Shown here piece after piece: positions 38,878 through 47,847 of a DNA stretch of 64,000 bases. The stretch lies in contig NZ_LRUJ01000002.1 of NCBI RefSeq assembly GCF_001548475.1, positions 1 through 64,000 of the forward strand, given 5' to 3'. This stretch comes from Bordetella hinzii LMG 13501 (GTDB taxonomy: Bacteria; Pseudomonadota; Gammaproteobacteria; Burkholderiales; Burkholderiaceae_B). A model generated the notes under the pieces. It made no database searches. It was not told the origin of the DNA and worked only from the letters and a program-made list of their open reading frames with translations. The position numbers and the translations under genes are program-made. The first letter of the stretch is position 1. The number at the start of each line of letters is the position of its first letter.

Positions 38878-40464
38878 TCAGTGCGCGCCGGCCGCGGCCT
38901 CGGCCGCGCCGTCGTCCTTGCCGCGCGAGGACTTGGGCCGGGCGAACCACACCGTGCCGATGAGCAGCACGAAGATAATGGCCGAGGCATAGAAGACATC
39001 GACCGCGGCCATGGTGTAGGCCTGGGTGTTGACCAGGCCGTCGATCACGGTGAGCGACTGTTGGTGGTTCAGCCCGAGGCTGCCCTGCAGCGTGCCCAGC
39101 ACCTGGTCGAAGGCCTGCTGGCCCGGCTTGGCCACTTCCGTCAGCTGCGCATGGTGCAGCGTCGCGCGGTTGTCCCACAGTGTGGTGGAGATCGAGGTGC
39201 CGAAGGCGCCCGCCGTCAGGCGCGCGAAGTTCGACAGGCCCGAGGCGGCCGGAATGCGGCCGGGCTCCAGGCCGGACAGCGTGATCGAGGTCAGCGGCAC
39301 GAAGAACATGGCCATGGCCGCGCCCTGGATGATGGTCGGTATCATCAGCGTGCGCACATCGGTCTGGGTGTTGAAGCCCGACCGCATGAAGCACACCAGG
39401 GCGAAAATCATGAAGGCCACGGTCACCAGCTGGCGCGGATCGCGGGTGGCCAGCAGCTTGCCCACTATGGGCGTGAGCAGGATGGCGAGTATGCCCACCG
39501 GCGCGGTCACCATGCCGGCGTAGGTGGCGGTATAGCCCATATTGCTCTGCAGCCAAAGCGGCAGCAGCACCACATTGCCGAAGAAGACGCCGTAGGCCGT
39601 GGCCAGGGTCAGCGCGCCGACCGTGAAGTTGCGTTCCTTGAACAGCCTGAGGTCGACCACCGGATGCGCGTCGGTGAGCTCCCAGATCAGGAAGAAGACA
39701 AAGGCGACGAAAGCCACCGCGGCCAGGCCGATGATCGTCGGGCTGGCGAACCAGTCCAGCTCCTTGCCCTTGTCCAGCATGATCTGCAGCGAGCCCACCC
39801 AGATCACCAGCAGGAGCAGGCCGATCTTGTCGATGGGCAGCTTGCGGGTGAGCGATTCCCGGTCGCGGAAGATGCGCCAGCTGATCCAGGCCGCGAGCAG
39901 GCCCACCGGCACATTGATATAGAAAATCCAGGGCCAGGTGTAGTTATCCGAAATCCATCCGCCCAGCAGCGGGCCGGCCACCGGCGCCACCAGTGTCGTC
40001 ATGGACCAGACCGCCAGGGCCATCCCGGCTTTCTCACGCGGAAAGGCGCCCAGCATCAAGGCCTGCGACAGCGGGATCATGGGGCCGGCCACCAGGCCTT
40101 GCAGCACCCGGAAGGCGATCAGGGCTTCGAGCGTGGGCGAGAACCCGCACAGCCAGGAGGCCAGCACGAAGAGCAGGGTGGAGGTCACGAAGAGCCGGAC
40201 TTGCCCGAAGCGCTGGGTCAACCAGCCCGTCAAGGGCACCGTGATGGCGTTGGCCACCGCGAACGAGGTGATGACCCAGGTGCCCTGGCTGCTGCTCACC
40301 CCCAGGTCTCCCGAGATGGTCGGGATGGACACGTTGGCGATGGAGGTGTCCAGCACGTTCATGAACACCGCCGTCGACAGCGCGATCGAGCCGATGATGC
40401 GGGTGGCGCCTTCCAGGGGCGGGTAGGGCCCGCCCGTCGGCGCCTTGCGGGCTTGCTCGCTCAT
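38878..40464 (-). CDS. emrB: DHA2-family MFS multidrug exporter (EmrB-like)
   Basis: A 528-residue fourteen-helix drug:H+ antiporter. Family motifs include MNVLDTSIANVSIPTISGDL in the first helix, TSFAVANAITVPLTGWLTQR, and the motif C region LMLGAFPREKAGMALAVWS with PVAGPLLGGWI. It exports drugs, fatty acids or metabolites, here in a tripartite pump with the adjacent EmrA-like adaptor and outer membrane channel. Its start overlaps the adaptor stop by four bases. Confidence 0.92.
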   Translation of the reverse strand: MSEQARKAPTGGPYPPLEGATRIIGSIALSTAVFMNVLDTSIANVSIPTISGDLGVSSSQGTWVITSFAVANAITVPLTGWLTQRFGQVRLFVTSTLLFVLASWLCGFSPTLEALIAFRVLQGLVAGPMIPLSQALMLGAFPREKAGMALAVWSMTTLVAPVAGPLLGGWISDNYTWPWIFYINVPVGLLAAWISWRIFRDRESLTRKLPIDKIGLLLLVIWVGSLQIMLDKGKELDWFASPTIIGLAAVAFVAFVFFLIWELTDAHPVVDLRLFKERNFTVGALTLATAYGVFFGNVVLLPLWLQSNMGYTATYAGMVTAPVGILAILLTPIVGKLLATRDPRQLVTVAFMIFALVCFMRSGFNTQTDVRTLMIPTIIQGAAMAMFFVPLTSITLSGLEPGRIPAASGLSNFARLTAGAFGTSISTTLWDNRATLHHAQLTEVAKPGQQAFDQVLGTLQGSLGLNHQQSLTVIDGLVNTQAYTMAAVDVFYASAIIFVLLIGTVWFARPKSSRGKDDGAAEAAAGAH

Positions 40465-41645
40465 GATTGCAGATTGTCTTTGATGATCTTGGCGATGAGG
40501 GCGTCGGCTTCGTCATGCGCCGGTTCGAAGGCGCGGGTGGACCAGGCCGGCTCGGCGCGCGCGGCCGTCAGTGTCTGGCCGTCGTCCTTGCCGACGTCGA
40601 CCTCGACGTCCATGGACAGTCCGATGCGCAGCGGATGTTTCTTGAGGTCCTCGGGGTCCAGCGAGACGCGCACCGGCACGCGCTGCACCACCTTGATCCA
40701 GTTGCCGGTGGCGTTCTGGGCCGGCAGCAGGGCAAAGGCGCTGCCGGTGCCGGCGTCCAGGCCGACCACCTTGCCGTGGTACTTGACCGAGCCGCCATAC
40801 ATGTCGGCCGTCATCGTCACCGGCTGGCCCACGCGCATGTGGCGCAGCTGTCCTTCCTTGAAATTGGCTTCCACCCAGATCTGGTCCAGCGGCACCACAT
40901 TCATCAGCACCGAGCCGGGCGCCACGCGCTGGCCGACCTGCGCGCTGCGCCGGGCGACCATGCCGTCGACCGGGGCGGGCAGCACGGTGCGCGAGCTGGC
41001 AAGCCAGGCATTGCGCAGGTCCGCGGCGGCCTGGCGCACGTCGGGGTGGTTCTCCACCGTCGTGCCCTGGGTCAGCGCCAGGTTGGTGGCCAGCTTGGCC
41101 TGGGCCGAGGCCAGGGCGGCGCGGGCCTGGGCCAGGCCGGCCTGGGCGGTCTTCAGCGTGGTTTCGGCGTGCAGGATTTCCTCGCCGCTCACGCCGCCGG
41201 AGGCGGCCAGCGCCTGGCGGCGCTTCAGGTCGCTTTGGGCGCGGTTCAGGTCGGCCTGGGCGCGCCCGATGTCGGCCTGCCGGACTTCGACGTCGGCGGC
41301 CAGGCTGTCGTTCTGCACATAGAGCGTGCGGACCTGGCGCACGGTCTGCGCCAGCCGGGCCTCGGCCTGCTGCAGGGCGACATTGGTGTCGGCAGGGTCC
41401 AGGCGCACCAGCGGCTGGCCGGCCTTGACCATTTCGGTGTCGTCGGCTTCGATGGCCACCACGGTGCCGGGCACCTGGGGCGTGATCTGCACCAGATTGC
41501 CGTGCACATAGGCGTCGTCCGTGCTTTCGAAATGCGAGCCGAACAGCGCCCACCAGGCGCCGTAGCCCAGGGCCAGGACGATGAAGGCGCCGGTTGCGAT
41601 CAACAGCAGGCGCTTGCGTGCGGGATGGGTAGTGGGGGAGGTCAT
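40461..41645 (-). CDS. emrA: EmrA-like periplasmic adaptor of efflux pump
   Basis: A 394-residue HlyD-family adaptor from the ATG at 41645. One membrane anchor (RKRLLLIATGAFIVLALGYG) is followed by the lipoyl half STDDAYVHGNLVQITPQVPG, a long Ala/Gln-rich alpha-helical hairpin (about residues 95-205) and the barrel domain VLPAPVDGMVARRSAQVGQR. It links the EmrB-like pump to the outer membrane channel. It overlaps emrB by four bases and follows the channel gene by 9 bases, so the three form one transcription unit. Confidence 0.92.
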   Translation of the reverse strand: MTSPTTHPARKRLLLIATGAFIVLALGYGAWWALFGSHFESTDDAYVHGNLVQITPQVPGTVVAIEADDTEMVKAGQPLVRLDPADTNVALQQAEARLAQTVRQVRTLYVQNDSLAADVEVRQADIGRAQADLNRAQSDLKRRQALAASGGVSGEEILHAETTLKTAQAGLAQARAALASAQAKLATNLALTQGTTVENHPDVRQAAADLRNAWLASSRTVLPAPVDGMVARRSAQVGQRVAPGSVLMNVVPLDQIWVEANFKEGQLRHMRVGQPVTMTADMYGGSVKYHGKVVGLDAGTGSAFALLPAQNATGNWIKVVQRVPVRVSLDPEDLKKHPLRIGLSMDVEVDVGKDDGQTLTAARAEPAWSTRAFEPAHDEADALIAKIIKDNLQS

Positions 41646-41654
41646 GGCAAGCAA

Positions 41655-43070
41655 TCAGTGAGTATGGGAAGGTTGGGCGTCCGCGGCGGGGGCATAGCCG
41701 CCGCCCAGCGCATAGGCCAGATCGGCATCGAGCTGGTAGGCGCGGTACTGGAGATCCGTCTGCAGCCGGGCCTGGGCCAGCACGCCGTCCTGCGCCAGCA
41801 GCACCGACAGATAGTTGCCCAGGCCGCTGCGGTATCGCTTGACGGCCAGGTCGTAGGCGGCCTCGATGGCCTCGTGCGCCTGGGCGCGCTCGGCCTTCTC
41901 ACGGTCGATCAGGCGCAGGGCTTCCAGCGCATCGCCCACTTGCTGGATGGCGGTCAGCACCGTCTGGTTGTAGTCGGACACCGCCAGGTCGGCATCGGCG
42001 CGGCGGCCGGCCAGGTTGGCGTTCAACTCGCCGCCATGAAAGATGGGCAAGGTGATGGCGGGCCCGATCCCGGCCGTGCGGCTGAAGCGGTCGAACAGCA
42101 TATTGGTGCCCAGGGCCTGCACGCCGGCAAAGGCCACGATGTTCACATTGGGGTAGAACTCCGCCTTGGCGCTGTCGATCTGGTGGCGCGCGGCTTCGGC
42201 GCGCCAGCGGGCCGCCACCACGTCGGGCCGGTGGCCCAGCAATTCCAGCGGCAAGGCCTGCGGCAGTACGCCGTCGGGCGCTTTCAGGGCCACCGGCGCC
42301 AGCGATTGCATTTGCGCGGGGCTGGTGGCGGTCAACGCGGCCAGCTGGTTACGCAACTGGGCGATGGTGGTCTCGACCTGGGTCAGTTCCACGCGCGCGG
42401 AGGCGGCGGCCGACTCGGCCTGTTTGACCTCGACTTCGGTGTCCAGTCCGGCCTGCCGGCGCCCCTGGGTCAGTTTGCGCACATCGTCTCGCTGCGCGAT
42501 GACGCGCCCGATCACTTCATGTTGGGCGAAGGCGTTCTGCAGGTTGAGATAGCTGCGCACCACCGAGCGGGCCAGCATATTGCGGGCGGCCTGGGCATCG
42601 GCGTCGGCGGCGTCGCGCTGGGAGACGGCGGCCTTCAGGCGCGAGCGGTTCTTGCCCCAGAAGTCCAGTTCATAGCTGAAGTCCAGCGCGAGCCGGTTGT
42701 CGGAGGCCACCGAGCCGCCCAATGGGGCGGGGTAAACGTAATTGCCCGACAGGTGCTCACGGGTCAGCGTGTAGTTGGCGTCCACGCGCGGCATGAGCGG
42801 CGCGCGCGCGCCGGCCACCGCCGCATTGGCCTGGGCCAGCCGGGCCTGCGCCGCCGTCAGCGAGGGATTGCTGGCCAGGGCGGCATCGACCAGGCGGTCC
42901 AGCTGCGGGTCGCCATAACGCTGCCACCACTGGGTGGCGGGCCAGGCGGTCTTCGAGTCGGCCAGGCCCAGTTGGGCCGGCTCCAGCTCGGCCACCGGCT
43001 TGGGGGCCGGGTCCATCAGCGCGCAGCCCGCCAGGGCCAGCACCAATGCGGTGGAAAGTAGGCGTTTCAT
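41655..43070 (-). CDS. NodT-family outer membrane efflux lipoprotein
   Basis: A 471-residue TolC-like channel of the NodT/OprM type. The signal peptide ends in a lipobox (LALAGCALMDP), so it is acylated. Two repeats typical of the fold are visible, each with long Ala/Gln/Leu-rich helices (LTAAQARLAQANAAVAGARA; ALEALRLIDREKAERAQAHE). It completes the tripartite pump in the outer membrane. The upstream gap to marR contains a copy of the putative MarR operator. Confidence 0.92.
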   Translation of the reverse strand: MKRLLSTALVLALAGCALMDPAPKPVAELEPAQLGLADSKTAWPATQWWQRYGDPQLDRLVDAALASNPSLTAAQARLAQANAAVAGARAPLMPRVDANYTLTREHLSGNYVYPAPLGGSVASDNRLALDFSYELDFWGKNRSRLKAAVSQRDAADADAQAARNMLARSVVRSYLNLQNAFAQHEVIGRVIAQRDDVRKLTQGRRQAGLDTEVEVKQAESAAASARVELTQVETTIAQLRNQLAALTATSPAQMQSLAPVALKAPDGVLPQALPLELLGHRPDVVAARWRAEAARHQIDSAKAEFYPNVNIVAFAGVQALGTNMLFDRFSRTAGIGPAITLPIFHGGELNANLAGRRADADLAVSDYNQTVLTAIQQVGDALEALRLIDREKAERAQAHEAIEAAYDLAVKRYRSGLGNYLSVLLAQDGVLAQARLQTDLQYRAYQLDADLAYALGGGYAPAADAQPSHTH

Positions 43071-43106
43071 CCTGACAATTTGCTGAAAGTTATTGATCGG
43101 TCTGTT

Positions 43107-43122
43107 ATTGACTAGGCAGTAA
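43107..43122 (-). promoter_or_regulatory. Putative MarR operator upstream of the efflux genes
   Basis: The 16-base sequence ATTGACTAGGCAGTAA lies 37 bases upstream of the outer membrane channel start. Its exact reverse complement occurs in the marR promoter at 43700-43715. Two exact 16-base copies placed at the two promoters of one MarR-controlled locus suggest a common binding site. Confidence 0.62.
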
Positions 43123-43190
43123 TTAGAACGTAGCAGGGCGTGTTTTGCGCGAACAACCCGATTGCGAGCGGGGTTAAGGGGGCGTCGGCC

Positions 43191-43688
43191 TCAGCTGTTG
43201 CCCTGGGGCGAGCCGTTGGCCAGCATGCGCGTGAGCAGATGGCGCAACTGGCGGACCTCTTCGGGGCTGAAACCCCGCAAATGCGTATTGAGGGCCTTGG
43301 CAATATAGGTGGGGATCTCGCGCGCCTTGGCCAGGCCCGTCTCGGTCAGCTCCAGCTTGACCACGCGGCGGTCCTCGCTGCTGCGCGCGCGGCGCAGCAG
43401 CCCTTTGCTCTCCAGTCTGTCGAGGGTGCGGGTCATGGCGCCGGTGTCCACGCCAATGATGCGCGCCAGCTCGGCCGAGGTATCGGCGCGGCCGCGCTCC
43501 AGGAGCGCCAGCGGACGCCATTGCATGGCCGTCAGGTCCAGCGGGGCCATCTCCTGGTCCAGCATGCGGTTGAGCGACTGGTGCACCAGCTTGATCAGGA
43601 ACCCGCAATTATCCTCGCTCATCGCGATCTTGTCGGCGCGGTAATGGACGTTGCTGGGGGCGGCGGGGTCAGGCTTGGACGAACTCAT
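43191..43688 (-). CDS. MarR-family repressor of the efflux operon
   Basis: A 165-residue winged-helix regulator. The DNA-binding domain (about residues 60-125) includes LARIIGVDTGAMTRTLDRLE and LLRRARSSEDRRVVKLELTE, the latter being the wing with the conserved DxR motif. MarR proteins repress efflux genes and release DNA on binding phenolic compounds. The ATG at 43688 is almost at the predicted transcription start; an internal ATG at 43622 (MSEDNCGF) is the alternative. It lies 120 bases upstream of, and on the same strand as, the efflux genes. Confidence 0.9.
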   Translation of the reverse strand: MSSSKPDPAAPSNVHYRADKIAMSEDNCGFLIKLVHQSLNRMLDQEMAPLDLTAMQWRPLALLERGRADTSAELARIIGVDTGAMTRTLDRLESKGLLRRARSSEDRRVVKLELTETGLAKAREIPTYIAKALNTHLRGFSPEEVRQLRHLLTRMLANGSPQGNS

Positions 43689-43696
43689 GAGGCAGG

Positions 43697-43724
43697 ATTT
43701 TACTGCCTAGTCAATTATTGTCAA
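43697..43724 (-). promoter_or_regulatory. marR promoter with overlapping putative operator
   Basis: On the minus strand, TTGACA (43719-43724) and TAAAAT (43697-43702) are 16 bases apart. The element TTACTGCCTAGTCAAT at 43700-43715 lies in the spacer and over the -10, ideal for autorepression. Transcription would begin about 2 bases before the ATG at 43688, so the message may be leaderless. Confidence 0.65.
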
Positions 43725-43740
43725 GGCGGTATATCCGGGG

Positions 43741-44598
43741 TCAGTGCGCGGTCTTGCGCAGGCCCGACCAGACGATGGCCGCCACGATGAGCGCGGCGCC
43801 GGCCAGCATGCGCAAGCTGGGCTCCTGGGCAAACAGCACCCAGGCAAAGCCGATGGCATAGACCGGTTCCAGCGCGATCACCAGGCCGGCGCTGCGGGCG
43901 TTGAGCCGGGTCAGCGAGGAGACGAAAAGGTAGTGCGACAGGCCGGTGCAGAATACGCCCAGCAGGGCCACCCACAGCCAGTCCACGGCGGCCAGGGCCG
44001 GCAACTGGTCGACCGCGAAGGGCAGCACGATGAGGGAGACGATGGCGTTTTGCCAGCAGGCCACCTGCATGGGGTCCATGCCCGAGGCGGCGCGGCGGTT
44101 GGTCAGGGCCAGCAGGGCGAAGGACAGCCCCGACAGCAATCCCCAGGCCAGGCCCACCGTGCCCTGGTCGGCGAAGTCGAAGGACGGGGTGACCAGCACC
44201 AGGCCGGCGGTGACCAGCGCCAGCACCAGCCATTCGGCGGTACGCACTTTTTCACGGAACAGCAGGCCTTCAAACAGCGTGATGAAGGCCGGGAAACTGG
44301 CAAAGCCCAGGGTGGCGATGGCGATGCCGCCCACCTTGACCGAAATGAAAAACGTCACCCAGTGCAGGGCCAGGAGGGCGCCGGCGACCACCAGGACGAA
44401 CAACTGGGCGGGGGTGAGCATGCCCAGCAGCGGGCGGCGCTGGATACGGGCAAAGAAGGCCAGGGAGGCCACCGCGAACAGGGCGCGGCCCAGCGTGATG
44501 ACGGCCGCGCTGGCCTGGATGAGCTCGCCGAAGACGCCGGTCAGGCCGAAAAGCACGGCGGCAAAATGGATATAAACGAGGGCTCGCTGGCGGGTCAT
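43741..44598 (-). CDS. EamA/DMT-superfamily transporter
   Basis: A 285-residue ten-helix transporter with two EamA domains. Visible repeat features are YIHFAAVLFGLTGVFGELIQ at the start, FASFPAFITLFEGLLFREKV ending the first repeat and ALEPVYAIGFAWVLFAQEPS ending the second. It likely exports an amino acid or similar metabolite. It is divergent from another EamA gene, with 112 bases between them, and unrelated in sequence detail. Confidence 0.87.
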   Translation of the reverse strand: MTRQRALVYIHFAAVLFGLTGVFGELIQASAAVITLGRALFAVASLAFFARIQRRPLLGMLTPAQLFVLVVAGALLALHWVTFFISVKVGGIAIATLGFASFPAFITLFEGLLFREKVRTAEWLVLALVTAGLVLVTPSFDFADQGTVGLAWGLLSGLSFALLALTNRRAASGMDPMQVACWQNAIVSLIVLPFAVDQLPALAAVDWLWVALLGVFCTGLSHYLFVSSLTRLNARSAGLVIALEPVYAIGFAWVLFAQEPSLRMLAGAALIVAAIVWSGLRKTAH

Positions 44599-44710
44599 GG
44601 TGTATCGGCGATGGGTCGATTGAGCCGGGCTCGCGGCCCGGATCGATGGCGGGCGTCAAAAATCGCGGGGTAGGCGCGCGTTTGGCGCACGGGCAAACTA
44701 AAATCATCGC

Positions 44711-45661
44711 ATGAATCGCATTTCCGAGCATTTTGCCGCCTCCCGCCAGACGCAAATCCTGGCGGGCTATTTTTTGGCCGGGCTGGGCGCCATCCTGTTC
44801 TCCGCCAAGGCGGTGGTGGTCAAGTTCACCTATCGATATGGCATCGACGCGGTGACGCTGATCGCTTTCCGCATGCTGTTCGCCATGCCGTTTTTCGCCG
44901 CTGTCGCCTGGTGGGAGTCCCGGCGCGCGGCGCGCGGCCAGATCGTGACGCTGACGGCCAAGGAAAGAATCCAGATCTGCGTGCTCGGGCTCATCGGTTA
45001 TTACTTGTCGAGTTTTCTCGATTTCCTGGGGCTGCGCTACGTGAGCGCCAGCCTGGAGCGGCTGATCCTGTTCTTGTCGCCGTCGCTGGTGGTGCTGCTG
45101 TCGGCCTGGTGGCTGAAGCGTCCGATCACGCGGCGCCAGCTGTGGGCCATGATCCTCTCCTACGCGGGCGTGGTGCTGGTCTTTGCCCACGACCTGTCGG
45201 AGACCGGCGGCGGTTCCGATGTCGTCAAAGGGTCTTTGTTCGTCTTCGCTTCGGCCCTGAGCTATTCTGTTTACCTGATTTGCTCCGGGGAACTGGTCAA
45301 GCGGGTGGGCGCGACGCGGCTGGTGGCCTATGCCATGCTGGTGTCCTGCGTGGCCTGCGTGATCCAGTTTTTCGTGGTGCACCCGCCGTCGGTGTTGCTG
45401 CAGCCGGCCGGCGTCTATGGTTATTCCCTGATCCACGCCACTCTCAACACGGTGCTGCCTGTCTTCATGATGATGTGGGCGGTCGCGCTGGTGGGGGCGC
45501 CCACGGCCTCCCTGCTGGGCATGCTGGGGCCGGTCTCGGTGCTGTTCCTGGCGGCTTGGCTGCTGTCCGAGCCGATCACGGTCTGGCAGCTGGCCGGCAC
45601 GGCGCTGGTGCTGGCAGGGGTTTTTGTCCTGACCGGCAGGCGCCCCGTGAAGGCGGGCTAG
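44711..45661 (+). CDS. EamA/DMT-superfamily transporter
   Basis: A 316-residue ten-helix EamA transporter. The opening GYFLAGLGAILFSAKAVVVK, then RLILFLSPSLVVLLSAWWLK closing the first repeat and LLGMLGPVSVLFLAAWLLSE closing the second, mark the two-domain fold. No ribosome binding site precedes the ATG, and a TAAAAT hexamer at 44699-44704 would place the transcription start on the ATG itself. The substrate is unknown. Confidence 0.88.
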   Translation: MNRISEHFAASRQTQILAGYFLAGLGAILFSAKAVVVKFTYRYGIDAVTLIAFRMLFAMPFFAAVAWWESRRAARGQIVTLTAKERIQICVLGLIGYYLSSFLDFLGLRYVSASLERLILFLSPSLVVLLSAWWLKRPITRRQLWAMILSYAGVVLVFAHDLSETGGGSDVVKGSLFVFASALSYSVYLICSGELVKRVGATRLVAYAMLVSCVACVIQFFVVHPPSVLLQPAGVYGYSLIHATLNTVLPVFMMMWAVALVGAPTASLLGMLGPVSVLFLAAWLLSEPITVWQLAGTALVLAGVFVLTGRRPVKAG

Positions 45662-45713
45662 CGCGGCCGGCAGGTTGTTTTGCCTTATCGTCAAATTCAG
45701 AAAGGAGGCCAGC

Positions 45714-46703
45714 ATGGCCAGCAAGCTCGTCAAGGCGGTCCGTATTGAACAGCACGGCGGCCCCGAGGTCCTGAAGGTCGTGGAGGTGGAGGTCGCGCCG
45801 CCCGCCGCCAATGAAGTCACCATCCGCCAGCACGCGGCCGGGCTGAACTTCATCGACATCTATTACCGCACCGGCCTGTATCCCCATCCCCTGCCGCATG
45901 GCCTGGGTTTCGAGGGCGCCGGGGTGGTCGAGGCCGTCGGGGCCGAGGTCAGGCACCTTAAGGTGGGAGATCGGGTGGCCTATGGCCAAAGCCCGCTGGG
46001 CGCCTATGCGCAGGCGCGCAACGTGCCGGCCGCCCAGGTCGTCAAGCTGCCCAAGGGCGTGAGCTTCGAAGACGCGGCCGCCCTGATGCTCAAGGGCCTG
46101 ACGGTCCAGTACCTGTTCCGCCAGACCTACCGCCTGCAGGGCGGCGAGACCATCCTGTTCCACGCCGCGGCCGGCGGTGTGGGCCTGATCGCCTGCCAGT
46201 GGGCCAAGGCCCTGGGCGTCAAGCTGATCGGCACGGTCTCCAGCCCGGAGAAGGCCGAGCTGGCGCGCGCCAACGGCGCCTGGGAAACCATCGACTACTC
46301 GCGCGAGAACGTGGCCGAACGGCTGCTCGAACTGACGGGCGGCAAAAAAGTGCCCGTGGTCTATGACGGCGTGGGCAAGGACACCTGGGAGACCTCGCTG
46401 GACTGCATCGAACCGCGCGGCCTGATGGTGAGCTTCGGCAATGCTTCCGGTCCCGTCACGGGCGTGAACCTCGGCATCCTCAACCAGAAGGGCTGCCTGT
46501 ACGTCACCCGGCCTTCGCTCGCGGTGCATGTCAACACCCCCGAAAAGCTCAAGGCCGCCGCTGACGAACTCTTCGGCCTGGTGCAAAAGAAGAAGATCAA
46601 GGTCCGTATCGACCAGCGCTACAGCCTGGAGCGGGCTGGCGAGGCCCAGGCCGCCCTGGCCGGCCGCAAGACCACCGGCGCCACCATCCTCACGCTGGAC
46701 TGA
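45714..46703 (+). CDS. qor: NADPH:quinone oxidoreductase (Qor-like)
   Basis: A 329-residue zinc-free MDR-family quinone reductase from the ATG at 45714, which has AAAGGAGG upstream. The NADPH-binding segment is LFHAAAGGVGLIACQWAKAL, with the family GLNFIDIYYRTGLYP and VVYDGVGKDTWETSLDC. It reduces quinones using NADPH and is cytoplasmic. It follows the EamA gene by 52 bases and ends before a shared terminator with htpX. Confidence 0.9.
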   Translation: MASKLVKAVRIEQHGGPEVLKVVEVEVAPPAANEVTIRQHAAGLNFIDIYYRTGLYPHPLPHGLGFEGAGVVEAVGAEVRHLKVGDRVAYGQSPLGAYAQARNVPAAQVVKLPKGVSFEDAAALMLKGLTVQYLFRQTYRLQGGETILFHAAAGGVGLIACQWAKALGVKLIGTVSSPEKAELARANGAWETIDYSRENVAERLLELTGGKKVPVVYDGVGKDTWETSLDCIEPRGLMVSFGNASGPVTGVNLGILNQKGCLYVTRPSLAVHVNTPEKLKAAADELFGLVQKKKIKVRIDQRYSLERAGEAQAALAGRKTTGATILTLD

Positions 46704-46760
46704 GCGCCTGGCCGACAGCCCGGGCCCATGGGCCGGCGCAAGCCGCCCATGCCGCCCAAA

Positions 46761-46789
46761 CAAAAACCCGGCCTGCGGCCGGGTTTTTG
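46761..46789. terminator. Bidirectional terminator between qor and htpX
   Basis: Perfect 13-base arms (CAAAAACCCGGCC / GGCCGGGTTTTTG) around TGC. A runs on one side and T runs on the other serve both convergent genes. Confidence 0.9.
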
Positions 46790-46793
46790 TGCT

Positions 46794-47675
46794 TCAGGAC
46801 ACGCGCATCTGCTGCAGGGCCGCGATGCGGGCGGGGATGGGCGGGTGCGAGGAGAACAGCGCCGAGATCGCGCCGGCGCCCGCGATACCCGAGGCCTGGA
46901 AGGACTTGGGCAGTTCGCCGGGCTGCACGCCGCCCAGGCGGGCCAGGGCATGGATCATGGGCTCGCGCGCGCCGAGCAGCTGGGCGGAACCGGCATCGGC
47001 GCGGTATTCGCGCTGGCGCGAGAACCAAGCCACGATGATGGAAGCCAGCACGCCGAACACGATCTCACAGACGATCACGGTGATGTAGAAGCCCGGCCCG
47101 ATGCCGCGCTCGGTGCGGAAGATGGTGCGGTCGACGAAATAACCGACCACGCGCGCCAGGAAGACCACGAAGGTGTTGACGACCCCCTGGATCAGGGTGA
47201 GGGTGACCATGTCGCCATTGGCGACGTGGGCGACCTCGTGACCCAGCACGGCGGCGACTTCTTCTTCGCTCATGCTCTCGAGCAGGCCCGTGGAGACGGC
47301 CACCAGGGCGTCGTTCTTGAAGGCGCCCGTGGCGAAGGCATTGGGCGCGCCCTCATAGATGGCGACTTCGGGCCGGCCGATGCCGGCACGGTCGGCCAGC
47401 TGGTAGACCGTGTCCAGCAGCCAGGCTTCGCGCTGGTTGCGCGGGGCGTTCGGGTCGATGACCTGGGCCCCGGTGCTGAACTTGGCCATGGGCTTGCTGA
47501 TCAGCAGCGAGATGATGGACCCCGTGAAGCCCACGACGACCGAGAACACCAGCAGGGCATTGACATTCAGGCCCTGAGCCGTGATGTAGCGATCCAGGCC
47601 CAGGATGCGCAAAGTGGCGGACAGCACCAGCATCACGGCCAGGTTGGTGATCAGGAACAGGATGACGCGTTTCAT
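46794..47675 (-). CDS. htpX: Membrane zinc metalloprotease HtpX
   Basis: A 293-residue membrane protease of quality control that degrades misfolded membrane proteins. Two N-terminal membrane helices (about residues 4-24 and 38-58) precede the catalytic zinc motif HEVAH (146-150), and further helices follow; the third zinc ligand is a later glutamate in the [15 protein letters not shown] region. In many bacteria it is under sigma-32 or CpxR control; I do not see a clear sigma-32 promoter here. A small hairpin occurs in its leader at 47726-47744. Confidence 0.95.
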   Translation of the reverse strand: MKRVILFLITNLAVMLVLSATLRILGLDRYITAQGLNVNALLVFSVVVGFTGSIISLLISKPMAKFSTGAQVIDPNAPRNQREAWLLDTVYQLADRAGIGRPEVAIYEGAPNAFATGAFKNDALVAVSTGLLESMSEEEVAAVLGHEVAHVANGDMVTLTLIQGVVNTFVVFLARVVGYFVDRTIFRTERGIGPGFYITVIVCEIVFGVLASIIVAWFSRQREYRADAGSAQLLGAREPMIHALARLGGVQPGELPKSFQASGIAGAGAISALFSSHPPIPARIAALQQMRVS

Positions 47676-47847
47676 TCGATTGGGTTTCCTCTGCGAGCGG
47701 GAAAACGATTTTTAGGCCCCGGTTTGACCAGCCCCGTGCTGGTCGGTTCCCCAAGGGGCGCCCGGCCGCCAGGTAGGGGCGCGGGATGGGGAGTATAGTA
47801 TCGCTTTCCCCTATATTCCCTCTTGTTTTTTCCTTATTCAGGCTCCC

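Noticed and set aside
40467-43061. Very long open frame (over 860 codons) on the plus strand across the efflux genes
   Set aside because: It is antisense to three clear genes, is rich in Gly, Ala, Gln, His and Arg with no domain, and is explained by strong GC bias at third positions.
47676-47847. Sigma-32 promoter for htpX
   Set aside because: No sequence resembles the heat-shock -35 and -10 elements at correct spacing.
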